From the NCBI GenBank assembly GCA_032768795.1, contig CP136491.1, forward strand, positions 310,001-374,000: a stretch of 64,000 nt of DNA, in the 5' to 3' direction. The translations under genes and the position numbers were made by a program. This stretch comes from Tremella fuciformis. Its lineage: Eukaryota; Basidiomycota; Tremellomycetes; Tremellales; Tremellaceae. This document shows positions 10,034 through 21,400 of this stretch, piece after piece. The stretch's first letter is position 1. The number at the start of each line of letters is the position of its first letter. Under the pieces are notes generated by a model that saw only the letters and a program-made list of their open reading frames with translations, searched no databases and was not told the origin of the DNA.

Positions 10034-10395
10034 CTATGCCGAGCTGTTCCACGCATCGTTTGTCAAGCTACAGTCCTCGGCATCTTCCGCTATGCCAGAC
10101 TCGGGTCCCCAGCAGTAATAATAGTATTCGTCGTCGCCTGCCGATTGCCCAGTGTCGTAGATGATGAAGTTGGGATACGATTGAGAGGCAGCCCAGGTGG
10201 CGCACTGACACAGCGTCGTCATTGCTGGGAGCCGCAACCTTGCTGCTAGTCCGTTCTGGGTTGGACAAAAGACTGGCCATGCTCTGGCCACTCCATAACA
10301 GCGGCGTCTGCGTGACCCTCGGCAGTGAAAGTCGTTCGAGCAGAGGCGCTGCCGAGTGTGCCAGCTAGGATCGCGAACACCGCTGGGACGATCAT
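10034..10395 (-). pseudogene. Broken RLYDP-family copy: exon 1 joined to the last exon, middle lost, frameshift
   Basis: From the ATG at 10395 the minus strand encodes a normal family exon 1: a signal peptide starting MIVPAVFAILAGTLGSASA, then TAEGHADAAVMEWPE. It runs to a stop after VQPRTD. Directly beyond, without the microexon, the RLYDP exon or the APKARLS exon, lies the family's last exon: SNDDAVS, then in another frame QCATWAASQSYPNF, YYYYCWGP and EDCSLTNDAW, ending at 10034. The two parts are out of frame by what looks like loss of two bases (CA) before QCATW. Three exons are therefore missing and the frame is broken. It could still express the short exon-1 peptide, but a decayed paralog is the simpler reading. 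Confidence 0.75.
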
Positions 10396-11028
10396 CTTGT
10401 GGTCTGTTGCTCGTATGTGATCTCTCGTTTACGAAACGACGGTGGAAAGCGCTTGTTCATAGACAGTCTGTCACCACGTCCACAGACCGGATCTTGGGGG
10501 TGTGTTTGGGCGCAACATCTCGACTGCGCTTTGAACGGGTCCGTCATCCAGACCTCTGGAAGGCTTCGCTCCGGGCATCGAGACCAACATGCTTAACGGT
10601 CTGTCGGGACCTGCGCCATCTCCGCACTGGCGGCCGGCTCTTCGGTATCACAGGCCGAGAAAACTGGCATAGCACATGTGACGGTCAAGCCGACTGCGCC
10701 TTCTATCTCCTTCTGTCCCGTCGGATGAGGTACGTTCTACGCGGCTGTATTCGCCTCCGCTGATTCCGAGACGAAGCTAGGTGCCTTGCAAAGCTCGTCG
10801 GCCGGGTGTCATGTTGACGTTGTCACAGCTGACGCGTTCAGCAACGCCGAGCGCAGGAAGGGGATCCGCGACAGTCGAACCCATCAAAACATACAACAGC
10901 GTTGTGTGCCGCTCATGACACCGTGGCAAATGAGTGGCTCGAAGCGAGCTCCGCCTCTCGCCCCAGCATGTCCTGTGCATGTGTAGAGGGGTACGATGTG
11001 CAAAGTACAGTGGCATAACGACGAGCTA
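10396..11028. other. Array spacer
   Basis: 633 bp between the broken copy and copy 7. There are open frames on both strands, but none shows a signal peptide, family motif or convincing splice structure. Confidence 0.4.
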
Positions 11029-11836
11029 TCAGGGAAGATGGTACCACGCGTTGTTGGTCGATGTACATGATTGCTGCAGGGTCCCTGACATTGGGCCTTC
11101 GCACACAAACCAGGTTTCTCCCGAGACCGGGTCGACCGATAAAGTATCGTACACGATAAAGTCATACATCCCCGCGCCAGAGGCCCAGGACGCACAGGCA
11201 ACGGCGCCGTCGGCGGTCGTTGCGGCGAGCACGGATTCGGAGACGGCCACGCCGGTGGTACCCTCTGGTGCGTCAGCATTCGTCCCAGTGCGGGGGTGTA
11301 CTGTATCTATCTATCTTGGAAGCGCTCCTTGCCGGATGTAGGCAGCAAAAGGACTTACGTGCACCGGCAAAACAGCCTTGGAAGGCGTAACCTCCAGCCG
11401 TCAAGGGAGCTGGCGACAGGCGCGCTTTTGGGGCACCTGTGGTCAGTGCATTGTATTGTAGCCGGCATGGAGCACCGGCCGAAGACCCACTATGCACACG
11501 CGAGGGGTCGTATAGCCTGGCAGGCTTCGGGAGCGGAAGACCTCTGATATCTCAACTTCGTACTCGCCTTTCCAAGCAGGGTCGATGCCGTCCCACTACG
11601 AGCTCGATGGAATGCTTGAAACAACGACCTACCTCGCGAACCGCTCGGCATTGGACAGCTCACTGAGCGTATCAGCGCCTCGACATTCGTCTTTAGTTGG
11701 TGCAACAAACTCACTGTGACTCCCGCTTGATCACGGGTCTTATAGTCTCTGGAAAGCTATAGAGTGCCGCTCGCTCAACTGATCTCGCGGACACCATCAT
11801 GCCCACACCCCTGGGCCAGCTCCAAAGAGCTTTCAT
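11029..11836 (-). CDS. RLYDP-family secreted proprotein, array copy 7 (first gene of the array)
   Basis: About 172 aa. Exons 11836-11715, 11662-11633 (30 nt), 11543-11491 (53 nt), 11436-11359 and 11264-11029; the sum is 173 codons. The start at 11836 (MKALWSWPRGVG) was chosen because exon 1 then has the family length. The hydrophobic core is weaker than in other copies, and an in-frame upstream ATG at 11923 is possible. ALYSFPETIRP replaces the Trp-Pro motif. A Lys-Arg pair (VIKRES) precedes the microexon (ELSNAERFAR, where Ala-Arg replaces the usual basic pair). Then come GLPLPKPARLYDPSRVHS and APKARLSPAP. Cysteine contexts are QGCFAGA, VACASW, FVCEGP and QSCTST, ending NNAWYHLP. Confidence 0.72.
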
Positions 11837-12968
11837 AGTCCAGATCACTGCACTCCACCGCATACTGAGAGACGAAGACAACGCCCATGGGCGAGAAAGG
11901 GTGGGACGAGTTCGACAATGCAAGTCGACGTATTCTCCTCCGCCGTCCTGGAAGAAAGTTGTGTAGAGCCGTTACTGGTACATGCGCGTCATAGGAATAC
12001 TGTGGCCCCGACTCTCGGCAAGGGGACGGCCGGCGAGGAAAGAATCCGCTCCGACGGGCCTCGAACTCTCACGGCGAGCCCAATGCCAAGCCCTTCCAAA
12101 CAATAAGCAGCAACGCCGTTGCACCGACAGGCACGTGATGTGCCCTGACTCAACTCCGTGCGAACTGGAAACGTTACCTTTGTACTTCCGGGCTGTAGGT
12201 CCAGAAGAGTCTCCGTTCGCGGCATCTCTCCAAAGTTCAAGTGCGGGAGCGATTCAATCTCCGAGGACATTTCATATCGCATGCGTTGCGGGACTCAAAG
12301 CCGGAGACCTGTCTGTCAAGGTGCTATCAAATGCCACTGCTTGGTGGGTTCGATTGACAGAGCAAGCTGTTCGACTGCTTGGAGGGTCTGGAAAGCATCC
12401 GGTGACCTCGGCAATGGCGCTTGGCGAGCCTGACGAAGACCAGAGACGCGAGCTCACACGAGAGACAGCGGCCCCGTCTGCGTTGGCGGCCCCAGCACGT
12501 GGTCATCTGCTGGGGTTCCAGATCCCCTTCACTAGCCGTGCTGCGGAGCTTGCATGCTGTGAGGAATACGCCATTGGACCCTCAGAACTACCAGGCGATG
12601 GCATATCTGAAAGGGCATAGTACACTTTGTACACTTTTTGGAAATCCGTACAACATTATACAGCTGTCACCTCGTCTCATCTGTCCCGCTCGATGGGGAA
12701 GGCTCTTGACTGACTCCGAATCCTGACTACAGACTACAACAAGAACAACCTTTGTGACCACACATGGAGCTCGAGACCAAAGGAGAATCATCAGACGCGT
12801 GCGAGGTCTGGTAGCCTAGGAAAACGACAATGGAGGGACTTCCTTTGATCACCGACAAACTGTCCAGAACGCAGGAAGGCGATGCACACAAAGAGCGCCC
12901 ACTACCGACTTCGCCTGCTTTCCGATCTGAACCACTCTCCCCCGATCTTTCCACTCCACTAGCCCACG
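11837..12968. other. 1.1-kb stretch right of the array, no firm gene
   Basis: This interval separates copy 7 (minus) from a plus-strand gene at 12969. A 212-codon plus-strand frame at 11982-12620 is the only long one. It has no recognisable domain, no signal peptide and no clear intron, so I do not call it a gene. The interval probably holds the promoters of both flanking genes. Confidence 0.4.
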
Positions 12969-14116
12969 ATGAGTCAACGACCGCAGAGCCCCACTTTGAG
13001 CGACATGGAGTGCGACTCACCCGTGAACTCCTCATCCCCAGTCCAGCTGACTGCTGATAAGTCCACCTCTCCCTTGGACCCCATTCCGGGCTCCAAGATT
13101 GACTCTTCCACCCAAGCCCCCAAGCAAGAGCTTGCCCACTCTTCAACCAAGAGTGCCGTTCCGGCCCTAGATGAGGCGGCGCAAGACAAGCCAGTCGAAC
13201 TTAAGCCAGTCGAAGCCAAGCCTACCACGCTTACATTGACCATCAACGCGAATCCCTCCGGGAACAACGCTCAAGCTGCCCCCAAGGTCGCCACCAGTCG
13301 CAAGCTCGCCAGATACCTGACGGATGACAGGTCCGAAGCGTTCATCGCGCCCATCTACGATGACCTCGAGGTCCGTCTCTCAGGCTCCGAAATGGACGTG
13401 TCACTGATCAATAGGAAACGCTCAATCAGGCCAAACGCGAGTGCCCCTCCATTGCGCATTTGGCCAATGCCGACCTCGCAATTCGACTTCGCTTCGACGG
13501 GCCTCACCCGCCTTCCGTGCAGAACACCCTCTTCCGTGTTTCTCAAGCTTCCTGGCCCAACGCTATCACCGATGTTCTGCCTCTCGTTCACATCGGTCTC
13601 AAGAAGGCCAATCCAGCTGCACCGCCAACCAAAGACGGGAAGGCCAGCGCGGGAGCGACGGGGAAGGAGGCACCCGATTTAGACAAGCAGTGCTGCAAGG
13701 CCTCGAACGTGGAGGAAAGTGGCAAGAAGGCTAAGAAGAATGATGAGAAGAAGGACGATCCCCCGGCAAGGGGACTTCGACCGAATGCGCTCTTCGAGGT
13801 GCACATGCAGCTCATGAAGGACATTGCGCTAGGGCACATAGAGTACCTAAAGATGTGCGAAGTGACTCGACGACTCAAGGAAGCTTCCAAAGATACCGAA
13901 TCTCAAGGTACACCTCAAGGTCCGGCTCAGCGCCGCTCTCAGAAGGCTCTACCCACCGGGGATGATGGGCTGGGTGACCTTGAGCGGGCGATAAAGGACG
14001 TGCAGAACCGCGCCGAGCAGGTGGATGAGCAGAGACGTGCAGAGGAGGCGGTTCTGGGTATCGGGGAAGCGACGTGGAATGATCTCTGTAGGGAGGGTTC
14101 GCTCCTAGGGTTCTGA
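12969..14116 (+). CDS. Hypothetical protein, acidic/Ser-rich N-terminus and Lys-rich middle
   Basis: Two exons. The start MSQRPQSPTLSDMECDSP at 12969 is followed by a Ser/Pro/Lys-rich region. The frame changes near 13.4 kb and needs an intron ending at 13429. The donor is either 13371 (GTCCGT, 59-bp intron, 362 aa) or 13398 (GTGTCA, only 32 bp, 371 aa); I prefer the first because it matches typical intron length. The second exon reads AKRECPSIAHLANADLAIRL, then a Lys/Glu-rich stretch, a helical segment (LFEVHMQLMKDIALGHIEYL) and a final charged coiled-coil-like part ending CREGSLLGF. I recognise no family. It is divergent from the array and codirectional with RIB7. Confidence 0.6.
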
Positions 14117-14264
14117 GATTAGACCTGCCCATCCATAGTTCCCCCTCCTGTATGCACTTCGTACTTGTAATGCCACATTCGGCCGTGTGCCACATTCGAC
14201 CTCCACCTCCTTCGACCACCCTATCCTTCGACTGCCATCTATGCATCTCCTTCCTCATCTTAGT

Positions 14265-15238
14265 ATGACCACCGCTTCGACACCCCCGGCCTTCCTCGTA
14301 GCCCATCTGCCAGCACGAGATGACCCTGCAACGTCCTCCAGACCACATATCACCGTCACATGGGCCCAGTCCCTCGACGCCAAGATCGCAGGTGTCGGCG
14401 GGTCCCGGGTCATCCTCAGCGGGCCCGAGAGCATGCTCATGACCCACTGGTAGTCAGCTATACGATCCGTCTCTGAGCTGACAGCTCAGGATGAGGTCCA
14501 TGCATGACGCCATCCTCGTCGGAGTGAACACCATCATCCTCGACGACCCGAGACTGAAGAGTGAGCCCCTCAACCCAACCCCCGAAGTGCTGACGCCCAG
14601 TCCAACTATTGCCCGGCTACCTAGACGGTACTCGGCTACCTCCTCAGCCTCTCATGCTTGATCCGAATCTCCGCTTTCCTCTCAATGCTCGATTGGTGCA
14701 GGAATGGGCTCAGCGCGAAGAGCGGCAGGAAGTGGTGAGGCAGCCTTGGGTCATCTGTGGCAGTGATGTACCGGAAGAACGCATAGATGCGGCCGAAGCG
14801 GCAGGTGTGCGGGTGATACCTGTACCGCTCGACACGAAGGGTGGGTCCCGAGCATCACCTGTGCCCATCACCGGAATCGCGGTCGGCTGATGGCAGCAGG
14901 ACACATCCCGCCAAATGATTTGCCGGGCATCCTCAAGATGCTCGGACTGCGCAGCGTTATGATCGAGGGAGGGTCAAAGATCCTCTCATCGTTCCTGCAC
15001 GCACCCAGGAAGGCCGATAGCTCTCCCCTGGTCGACAGTGTCGTCGTTACTGTCGCGCCCATGTTCATCGGAGAGGGAATAGGGGTAGTCCCACAGGTCA
15101 GCTCCTCGAACTGAGTCAAGAGGCAGAGCCGAGCTGATAGTGCAGGGAGAGGACCGAGGTCTTCCGACACTCGAGACGGTGCATACGGAAGCAATGGGCA
15201 AAGACGCCGTCATTGTCTGCAAGATCGCATCCAGCTAG
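14265..15238 (+). CDS. RIB7: RIB7: 2,5-diamino-6-ribosylamino-4(3H)-pyrimidinone 5'-phosphate reductase
   Basis: Exons 14265-14449, 14490-14560, 14601-14840, 14897-15096 and 15146-15238 give 262 aa. The reductase uses NADPH to reduce the ribosyl side chain in fungal riboflavin synthesis. Visible RibD-C/DHFR-like motifs are ITVTWAQSLDAKIAG near the N-terminus, MHDAILVGVNTIILDDPRL, RQPWVICGSDVP in the middle, LGLRSVMIEGGSKILSSFL, and VTVAPMFIGEGIGV near the end. An in-frame ATG at 14241 would add eight residues; 14265 is chosen because the conserved part begins soon after it. Length fits the fungal family. It converges on the giant gene with about 210 bp between stop codons. Confidence 0.9.
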
Positions 15239-15451
15239 ATCACATCCCTCATCGCATCGTCATAAAACTGCACATGCATCGTCAATAGCATTGCTGGCGC
15301 CGCGTCGTAACAAGTCGTGATATATGCAATGTTCCAAAATGCTTGAGAAAGAAAGAACGATAATACTCAACAGGCAGTAGCTATATTTCGCCGTCACTAG
15401 TTCAGCTGTGGCATCGTGCGTGGCTGCCGGTCAGAAGGTTCTTTCGCCAGG

Positions 15452-18400
15452 TCATCTGTCGCTCACCATCACGGGCGGAGGAGGACCAGGAACGAGACCG
15501 GGGACCATGTTGAGCGCAGGCATGTTGGGTACCGCGGGGAGTGGGCCCTTTCCGGGACCACCAATGACCATGCCGGCTTGGGGAGGAACAAATGCGGACC
15601 AGACGGGTACGCCGCCTGGGTTCTTGTTGCCCTTCCCGCCATCACCACCACCACCGCCGCCGCCGCCGCCACCACCCTTGCCGCCTCCGTTGTTACCGCC
15701 ACCACCACCACCTCCGTCCTTCACGTCAGCCACACAACGTCGGGAAAAAGTGAACGACTTGCCTTCTTCTCATTCTTGTTGTTGGGATTCTTGGGCGGTG
15801 CCACCGGGTACGGCAGAATAGCCATCAGGTCACTGCTCGCGGGAACAATGTGGGTCGTGGGATGAGCAGGTGGAGAGGTCAATGATGTGGTCGATCCCGG
15901 AACGTTATGGTAGTGGACGAGGTTGGGATCGAACATCGATTTGCGGACGTAGACCCGGGGCGCAGAGAGACAGTGATAGCAAGTAGTAAAGTTGGAGTGA
16001 GGGCACATTGTGAATAAGGGACAGTGTAAGAGGAGAAGAGATCGCGTCAGCGTGCGTTTCTATGTGAAGTGCGAGACTCACCCGGCAGACTGGCGCCCTT
16101 TCATCAAAAGCAGCTCGGCAAGCTCCCTGAGAAGCCGTCAGCTGCTGTCCAGATGCACGACTCGCACGCGGCCAGCAAACCACACTCACATGTATAGAGC
16201 GCGCCTGGACTCGCGCAGATCGCCGACCTCCTTCAGGAGGGCGCGCACCTCGCCCTGATCGGCATCAGCGTAGTCGAAGACATAAGGCAGGGGCAACTCA
16301 CCGAAAGGGCTTTCGAGAAGTCGTCCAGGTATCCGGCAAGGTTGAAGCCGACCTGCTCTCGCGCGGCCGTCTTCATCGCCGCCTGGGTTTGAGCATGCTG
16401 GTTCGAGTTCTGCTCGTTGATCTCCGCGGCGAGTTTGCGGAGGAACGCCGCTTGACCATCACCAGCAGTCCTGATCGTCAGCTTGATCTTCCAAAGGCAA
16501 AACGCGTAGCTCACTTCAGGGCGTCCAGTATCGCCTGCGTTCCAGGCTTTTTGTCTTCGGCCCCGTTGCGCTTCTTGAGCTCGGCACTGTCTTTGGAAAG
16601 GGCGTCGAGCATCTCTTGGAATTTCTTGTCCCGCGCCACCTTCTCTGCCCTTCGCTTGTCGCTGTCTTTGCCCTTGCCATCTTGAGCTGTCCGCCAGTCT
16701 TTCTGGTCCTTGGCAAGTGCATCCTGACCGATGAGCTGATCATCGTCTGAGGATGGGTCGTCAACTGACCAGTGCTCTGGCCAAGTTAGCCAATGCTTCG
16801 GCATTCTGGCGGTGTCGGTCTTCAGCCAGCCTGGCTTTCTCCTCTTTCTCTTTCTGTTTGGCCTCCCGCTCGGCAGTTTCAGCAGCGGCCTGCTCAGCAG
16901 CAGCCTTCTGCCTCTCTGAGGAGTCAGCTGTGCAATGAATGTGAGCAGTCCATGACTTACGAGCAATCCGTCTCGCCTCATCCATCTGATCCTCGGGATT
17001 GCTTTGCTGGCTGTGCACACTCTTGGGAGTCTTCTTGAGCTTGTTGTTGCCATTCGGGGAAGGTCCAGTCCCAGCACCCGCATCAGGAGCTACATCGCCC
17101 TCCATCTGGGGCGGACCGCCAGGTCCCTCTTCCTCTCCGGGGAGGCCCAGAGGTCTGACAGAGGGCGCAGGTGTCTTGTTCTTTGTAGGACGAGCAGAAG
17201 GAGCGAGGGACGCCGGACGATCGGGGATCGACGCGGCCTTGATGGGCTGATGCTCGCATGGCTCAATGACCGCTCCGGGTTTGGGGCCATGCGGACAGCA
17301 CACGCTGCAATGTCCTTGAGCCAGGACAGATTCTGCGCCTCGGGGTGTCGCACTAGTCACGCGTCCAGCATCGACAGCCGGTCCGGAAGCTGTATCGCTG
17401 GAGACGCCGCGGGCTTGTTCGACAGAGCCGGCTTTGCTCTTCTTTGAGCCTGCTGCCGATCCGTTTGGAGTGAACAAATTGGGGTCCCGGACATACGCAG
17501 GAGTGCCGTCGGGCAAGATGATCCTCGTCATGCCGGGTATATCGCGCTCATTTGGCTCGCCGTTGCCGGCTTCGACAGTATCTGCGAAATTGGTAGGCGG
17601 GAGGGGCCCAGCGCCCGGTCCAGGGGGCGTCTTGCGCAACTTGCCCGGTGTCGCAGGTCGCGTGGGCTGACCTCCGCCGTTCGACGCGGCGGAGCGAATG
17701 GAGCTGGTGTCGGGGTGGTTGACAGGGTCTTGGGGAAGGGCGGTATGGTGCGTGACATCGGAGAACCGCGTGTTCTTGTCGTTATCCGCCAGAGGACCCG
17801 GAGTGCCGGTCAGACCAGCGTTGCCGATCTCTGGGGTGACAGGAGGCCCTTGTCCGCCAGGAGCAGGAATGGTGCGCCCGTCGGCAGCGACAAGCTCTCC
17901 ACCGCCTGACGCGGGCCTGAGGCTCTCCTTCGACTTCTTTGGCTTGAGCTTCGAGATGAGATTCGGTGAGGTCTTGCCACTGGGGTGATTGGTGTCGTGC
18001 AGTGGCTGCAGAGCGGTCTCAGGCTGCGGTGCGGGTGAACCGTGGCCCGAAGGATGAGTCGGCATGTCAGGTTGATTGGGCGCATCGCCATATGTTGCCT
18101 CTGGAGGTCCAGATGGAGCAGCTGGCATCCCAGTCTCACCACCAGGCGGCAGCGCCAGGTCGGGGTTTGTGGCAGGGGATGGGCGTTTGCTGCCTTTTCC
18201 TGCGTCGGCGGCTGTGTTGCCAGACTGTCGGCCCCTGAGATCAGCTGTGAGGTTGTCGAGGCCCAGATGAGGCTTACGGGGTCGCTGGCACTTCTTTCAC
18301 TGGCATGTCAGGTGTCCATCGAACGCCCTTTCCACTTGAGCCTGGCGCTGGTGTTCCAGAAGGATCTGGCATGCCGGTTTGACCAGTACCTTGTGGAAGC

Positions 18401-21400
18401 GTTGGGTCCGACTCCGTTGCAAGTCCACCTGGGTGCTGGGCCGCACCAGCACCCGGATCAGCAGCAGGCGCGTTGGGTGCATCGGCATCGACATTTTCGG
18501 CGGCAACGGTGGGCGCCCGGCCAGTGTTGGTGGGTACATTGGCAAACTCCGTAGCTGGGGGTTGGCTCTTTGGGTGATTCGTATTCCAGACGGGCTTGGC
18601 GCTTCGGGCAGGCGTTCGGGTGTGCGATGTTGAGCCGACGTTCTCGTCCACCGCGACAGGACGAGGAGCAGTAGAGAGTGCCTCGTGTGTCGAGAACTGA
18701 CCATGCGGCACGCCCGCATCTCCTTCCACGACAGACTCGTGGTCGGAGCGTTGCGCCCCCGGACGTTGAGTCGGGACATTGCTGAAGTCGACGGGTTCGT
18801 CACCGTAGGTGGTCGGGGGAGGCAGGGTCTGAGGGACTGTGGGACCAGGTGGACCCGGGTGATACGTGCGGGTAGTCGTGTGCGTGACGACGGGCGGTCC
18901 ACCGTTGGTCGGACGAGAGATGATCTGCACGTCAGTCACATAACACGCGGGCGGAAGAACGACTGACCTCTTCGTGCTCTTCGCGAATGAGCTGACCCGG
19001 TCCGCTAGGCGCCAAGTCCTGATCGACAATGGGTTCCATGTTCGTCGGCTGCAAGGACACAACAGGAGCTGGAGTCCTGCCGACCGATCTCGCTGGAGCG
19101 TCAGGAACTACCGTTGGCGGGAAGACCGACACCGGCGCGGGAGTGGCAGCCGTTGGAGCATTGTGCTCTGACATTGGGGCGGAAGGCGGTAGAGGGATGT
19201 CCGCACCGTTTGGCACAGGCGTGACCGCTGCAGACCTACCGGTCGCTTGCGGGGCGCCAGGACGGGTGTCGAACTCGTGCACGGATTCGACGTCCACTTC
19301 CTTGTCCCTACCTCCCGGAGTATTGTGGTAGATCTCTTTCTCGCGCCAGATGTGCTTTTCTCGGTGTATGTCCTTGTCAATCGGCCGAGGGGTAGGACCG
19401 GCTGCACGAGTTGAGTCCACCTCTCCGTCCTGAGGGACAAGTCCTGCCCCGCCTGCACCCCCGTGCGGCGTGGGCGGAATCGTCCGATGCATGAGATCCG
19501 CAACTCATCATCAGCAAGCAGCACCGTAAGTTGAGACGAGGACCCACTCTTGTCCTGCAGTTCGGCCAAACGGCGGTCCTGTTCCATATTCCGAAGTTCT
19601 TGAGCCGTTGCCGTATCACCCGGGACCGCCGGCGTAGGTGCCGCACCCCGAATACCATCGATCACTCTGTCACCAACCATGACTGTACCGTCTGGCAAGA
19701 TCCTTCCCTGGACATGTGTATCCGTGGGCGGCGGAGGGAGGGGTGTACCGGGTTGAGGCCGTATAGGCGCACCACGAATACCGTCAACAATGTCACCGTT
19801 GGAGAGGACCACGCGACCGTCAGGCAGAACGTGCCCAAGAACGTGTTTGGGCTTGAGTTCTTCGCGAAGCCTGCCGATGTCCGCGAGGATGTTGGACAGC
19901 TCGCGATCGTGCGCATTCTTCGTGTCGGCCAGTTGATCAGACATTCCATGGAGGTACCGAGAAATTTCGTTCTGCTGCTCGCCTTGCGCTTGTGCCATCG
20001 CCTCGGCATGGTCGAACGCGCGACGGAAGCCATCGTCTGTCTCGCCGCCGGGAGTGACGGGCGCAGAGGTGGGTTTGACGATGGTAGGTTCGGGCGCGAG
20101 GGGCTGCTGTGGTACGAAAGGCGTGATGAGCTGCTCAGAGGTGACAGGTGACGTTGTTGATGAGCCGGATATACCTTGGTCAGGCATGAGTGGCGGACGC
20201 CCGCCAGCAGGACCGGATGGACCGGGCGGCGGTGGAGCATGACCAGGATAGTGCGCAGCAGGAGGAAGACCGTAATCGCCGGTGGTCGCTGTCACTCCTG
20301 GAGGGAAGACAGCGGGCCGACGAAGATGAGGAGCGACATTCTACGATCAGCATTGTCGCGTTATCTGCCGGAAAGACAGAACTCACTGGTCCAATGGGAC
20401 CACCGAAACCGTTGAGACCAGGACGAAGACCAGGCATGAAAGGACCCATTCCCTTTTGGATCAGCGGGCTAGCTAGCGGCGTTTAGTTCGGACTCACAGG
20501 ACCTGGCATACCCATAGGACCGGGGAACATGCCCATCGGGGGCATGCCCATAGGACCAGGAGGCGGGAAACCACGTCGGAAGCTGAGATCAGTCTCGTCG
20601 AAGACGTATGAGGTGAGCAAACTCACTAAGTAGTCGAGATAGGATCACGAACACCACCTATACGGGGCAGCGATGGACGGCCAAACTCGGCGTAGCCGGG
20701 ACCGACGGGACCGCCAGCAGGGGGCCAAGGGCGGAAAGGACCAGGACCAGGACCAGAGACAGGAGGCATGGGAGGACCTTGCGGCATATCGCGAGGGCTC
20801 CGGACGGGTGTGGGCAGGTCAACAGGTAACGGAGGAGGCAGTCTACGAGCACTTCTGCCCGGATCGTCTTCCTCATCCCATGGCTCCTCATCCTGTTCCT
20901 GCGGTACTTCTTCGCGGTATGGAACGGGAGTCTGCACGGAAGGACTGCGAGGCAGAGGCTGAGTGACTTCGCTGACGGGGGTAGGCGCCTGAGGTTCTTC
21001 GACTGGAGGTTCCGGAGACGGTTCGGCTTCCTCAGGGTACCACTCCTCCTCTTCTTGTATGGACGGCTCGCGCGGGGCAGGTGGCGGCGGAGCGGCTTTT
21101 CTGCGAAGGTTGCTGAGGGCCTGGGGTACTTGGACTTGTCGAGATCGATACGGGGACGGAGGGATCTCGGATGGGAGGTTCTGAATGGCAAAGTCATCGT
21201 CAAACTCCGGTTCACCGAGAGATCCGTCAAGCAGCGAGCTGGGAACAGGCGAGAAACCATTCTGTCGACGAGCGTAGTCGGAAGTGACGCTGTTGACTGG
21301 CGCTTTGACTTTCGGGTTGAACTCGTCCGAGTAGATGCTACCGCCTCCTTCATACATCGATCCTTCTGGGTATTCATCATCGACCGGCCGACCTTGCGCA

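Noticed and set aside
10396..10763. Plus-strand 135-codon frame beside the broken copy
   Set aside because: No domain or family feature; it overlaps the upstream side of the broken copy's exon 1.
1681..11836. Calling the array proteins WSC-domain proteins
   Set aside because: Only a GCYG-like start and a few cysteines resemble WSC. The eight-cysteine pattern and spacing are absent.
12040..12120. tRNA-like B-box (TCGAAC within CCTCGAACTCTC)
   Set aside because: The flanking bases do not form a T-arm stem, and no acceptor or anticodon stem pairs could be found.
11982..12620. 212-codon plus-strand open frame right of the array
   Set aside because: GC-rich DNA gives such frames by chance. There is no domain, signal peptide, splice pattern or homologous motif.
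13398..13429. 32-bp intron in the hypothetical gene
   Set aside because: Too short for this genome; a 59-bp alternative using the same acceptor keeps the frame and is preferred.
15640..15720. GGT/CCA-rich tract read as a microsatellite
   Set aside because: It is the poly-Gly coding tail of the giant gene, with varied third positions.
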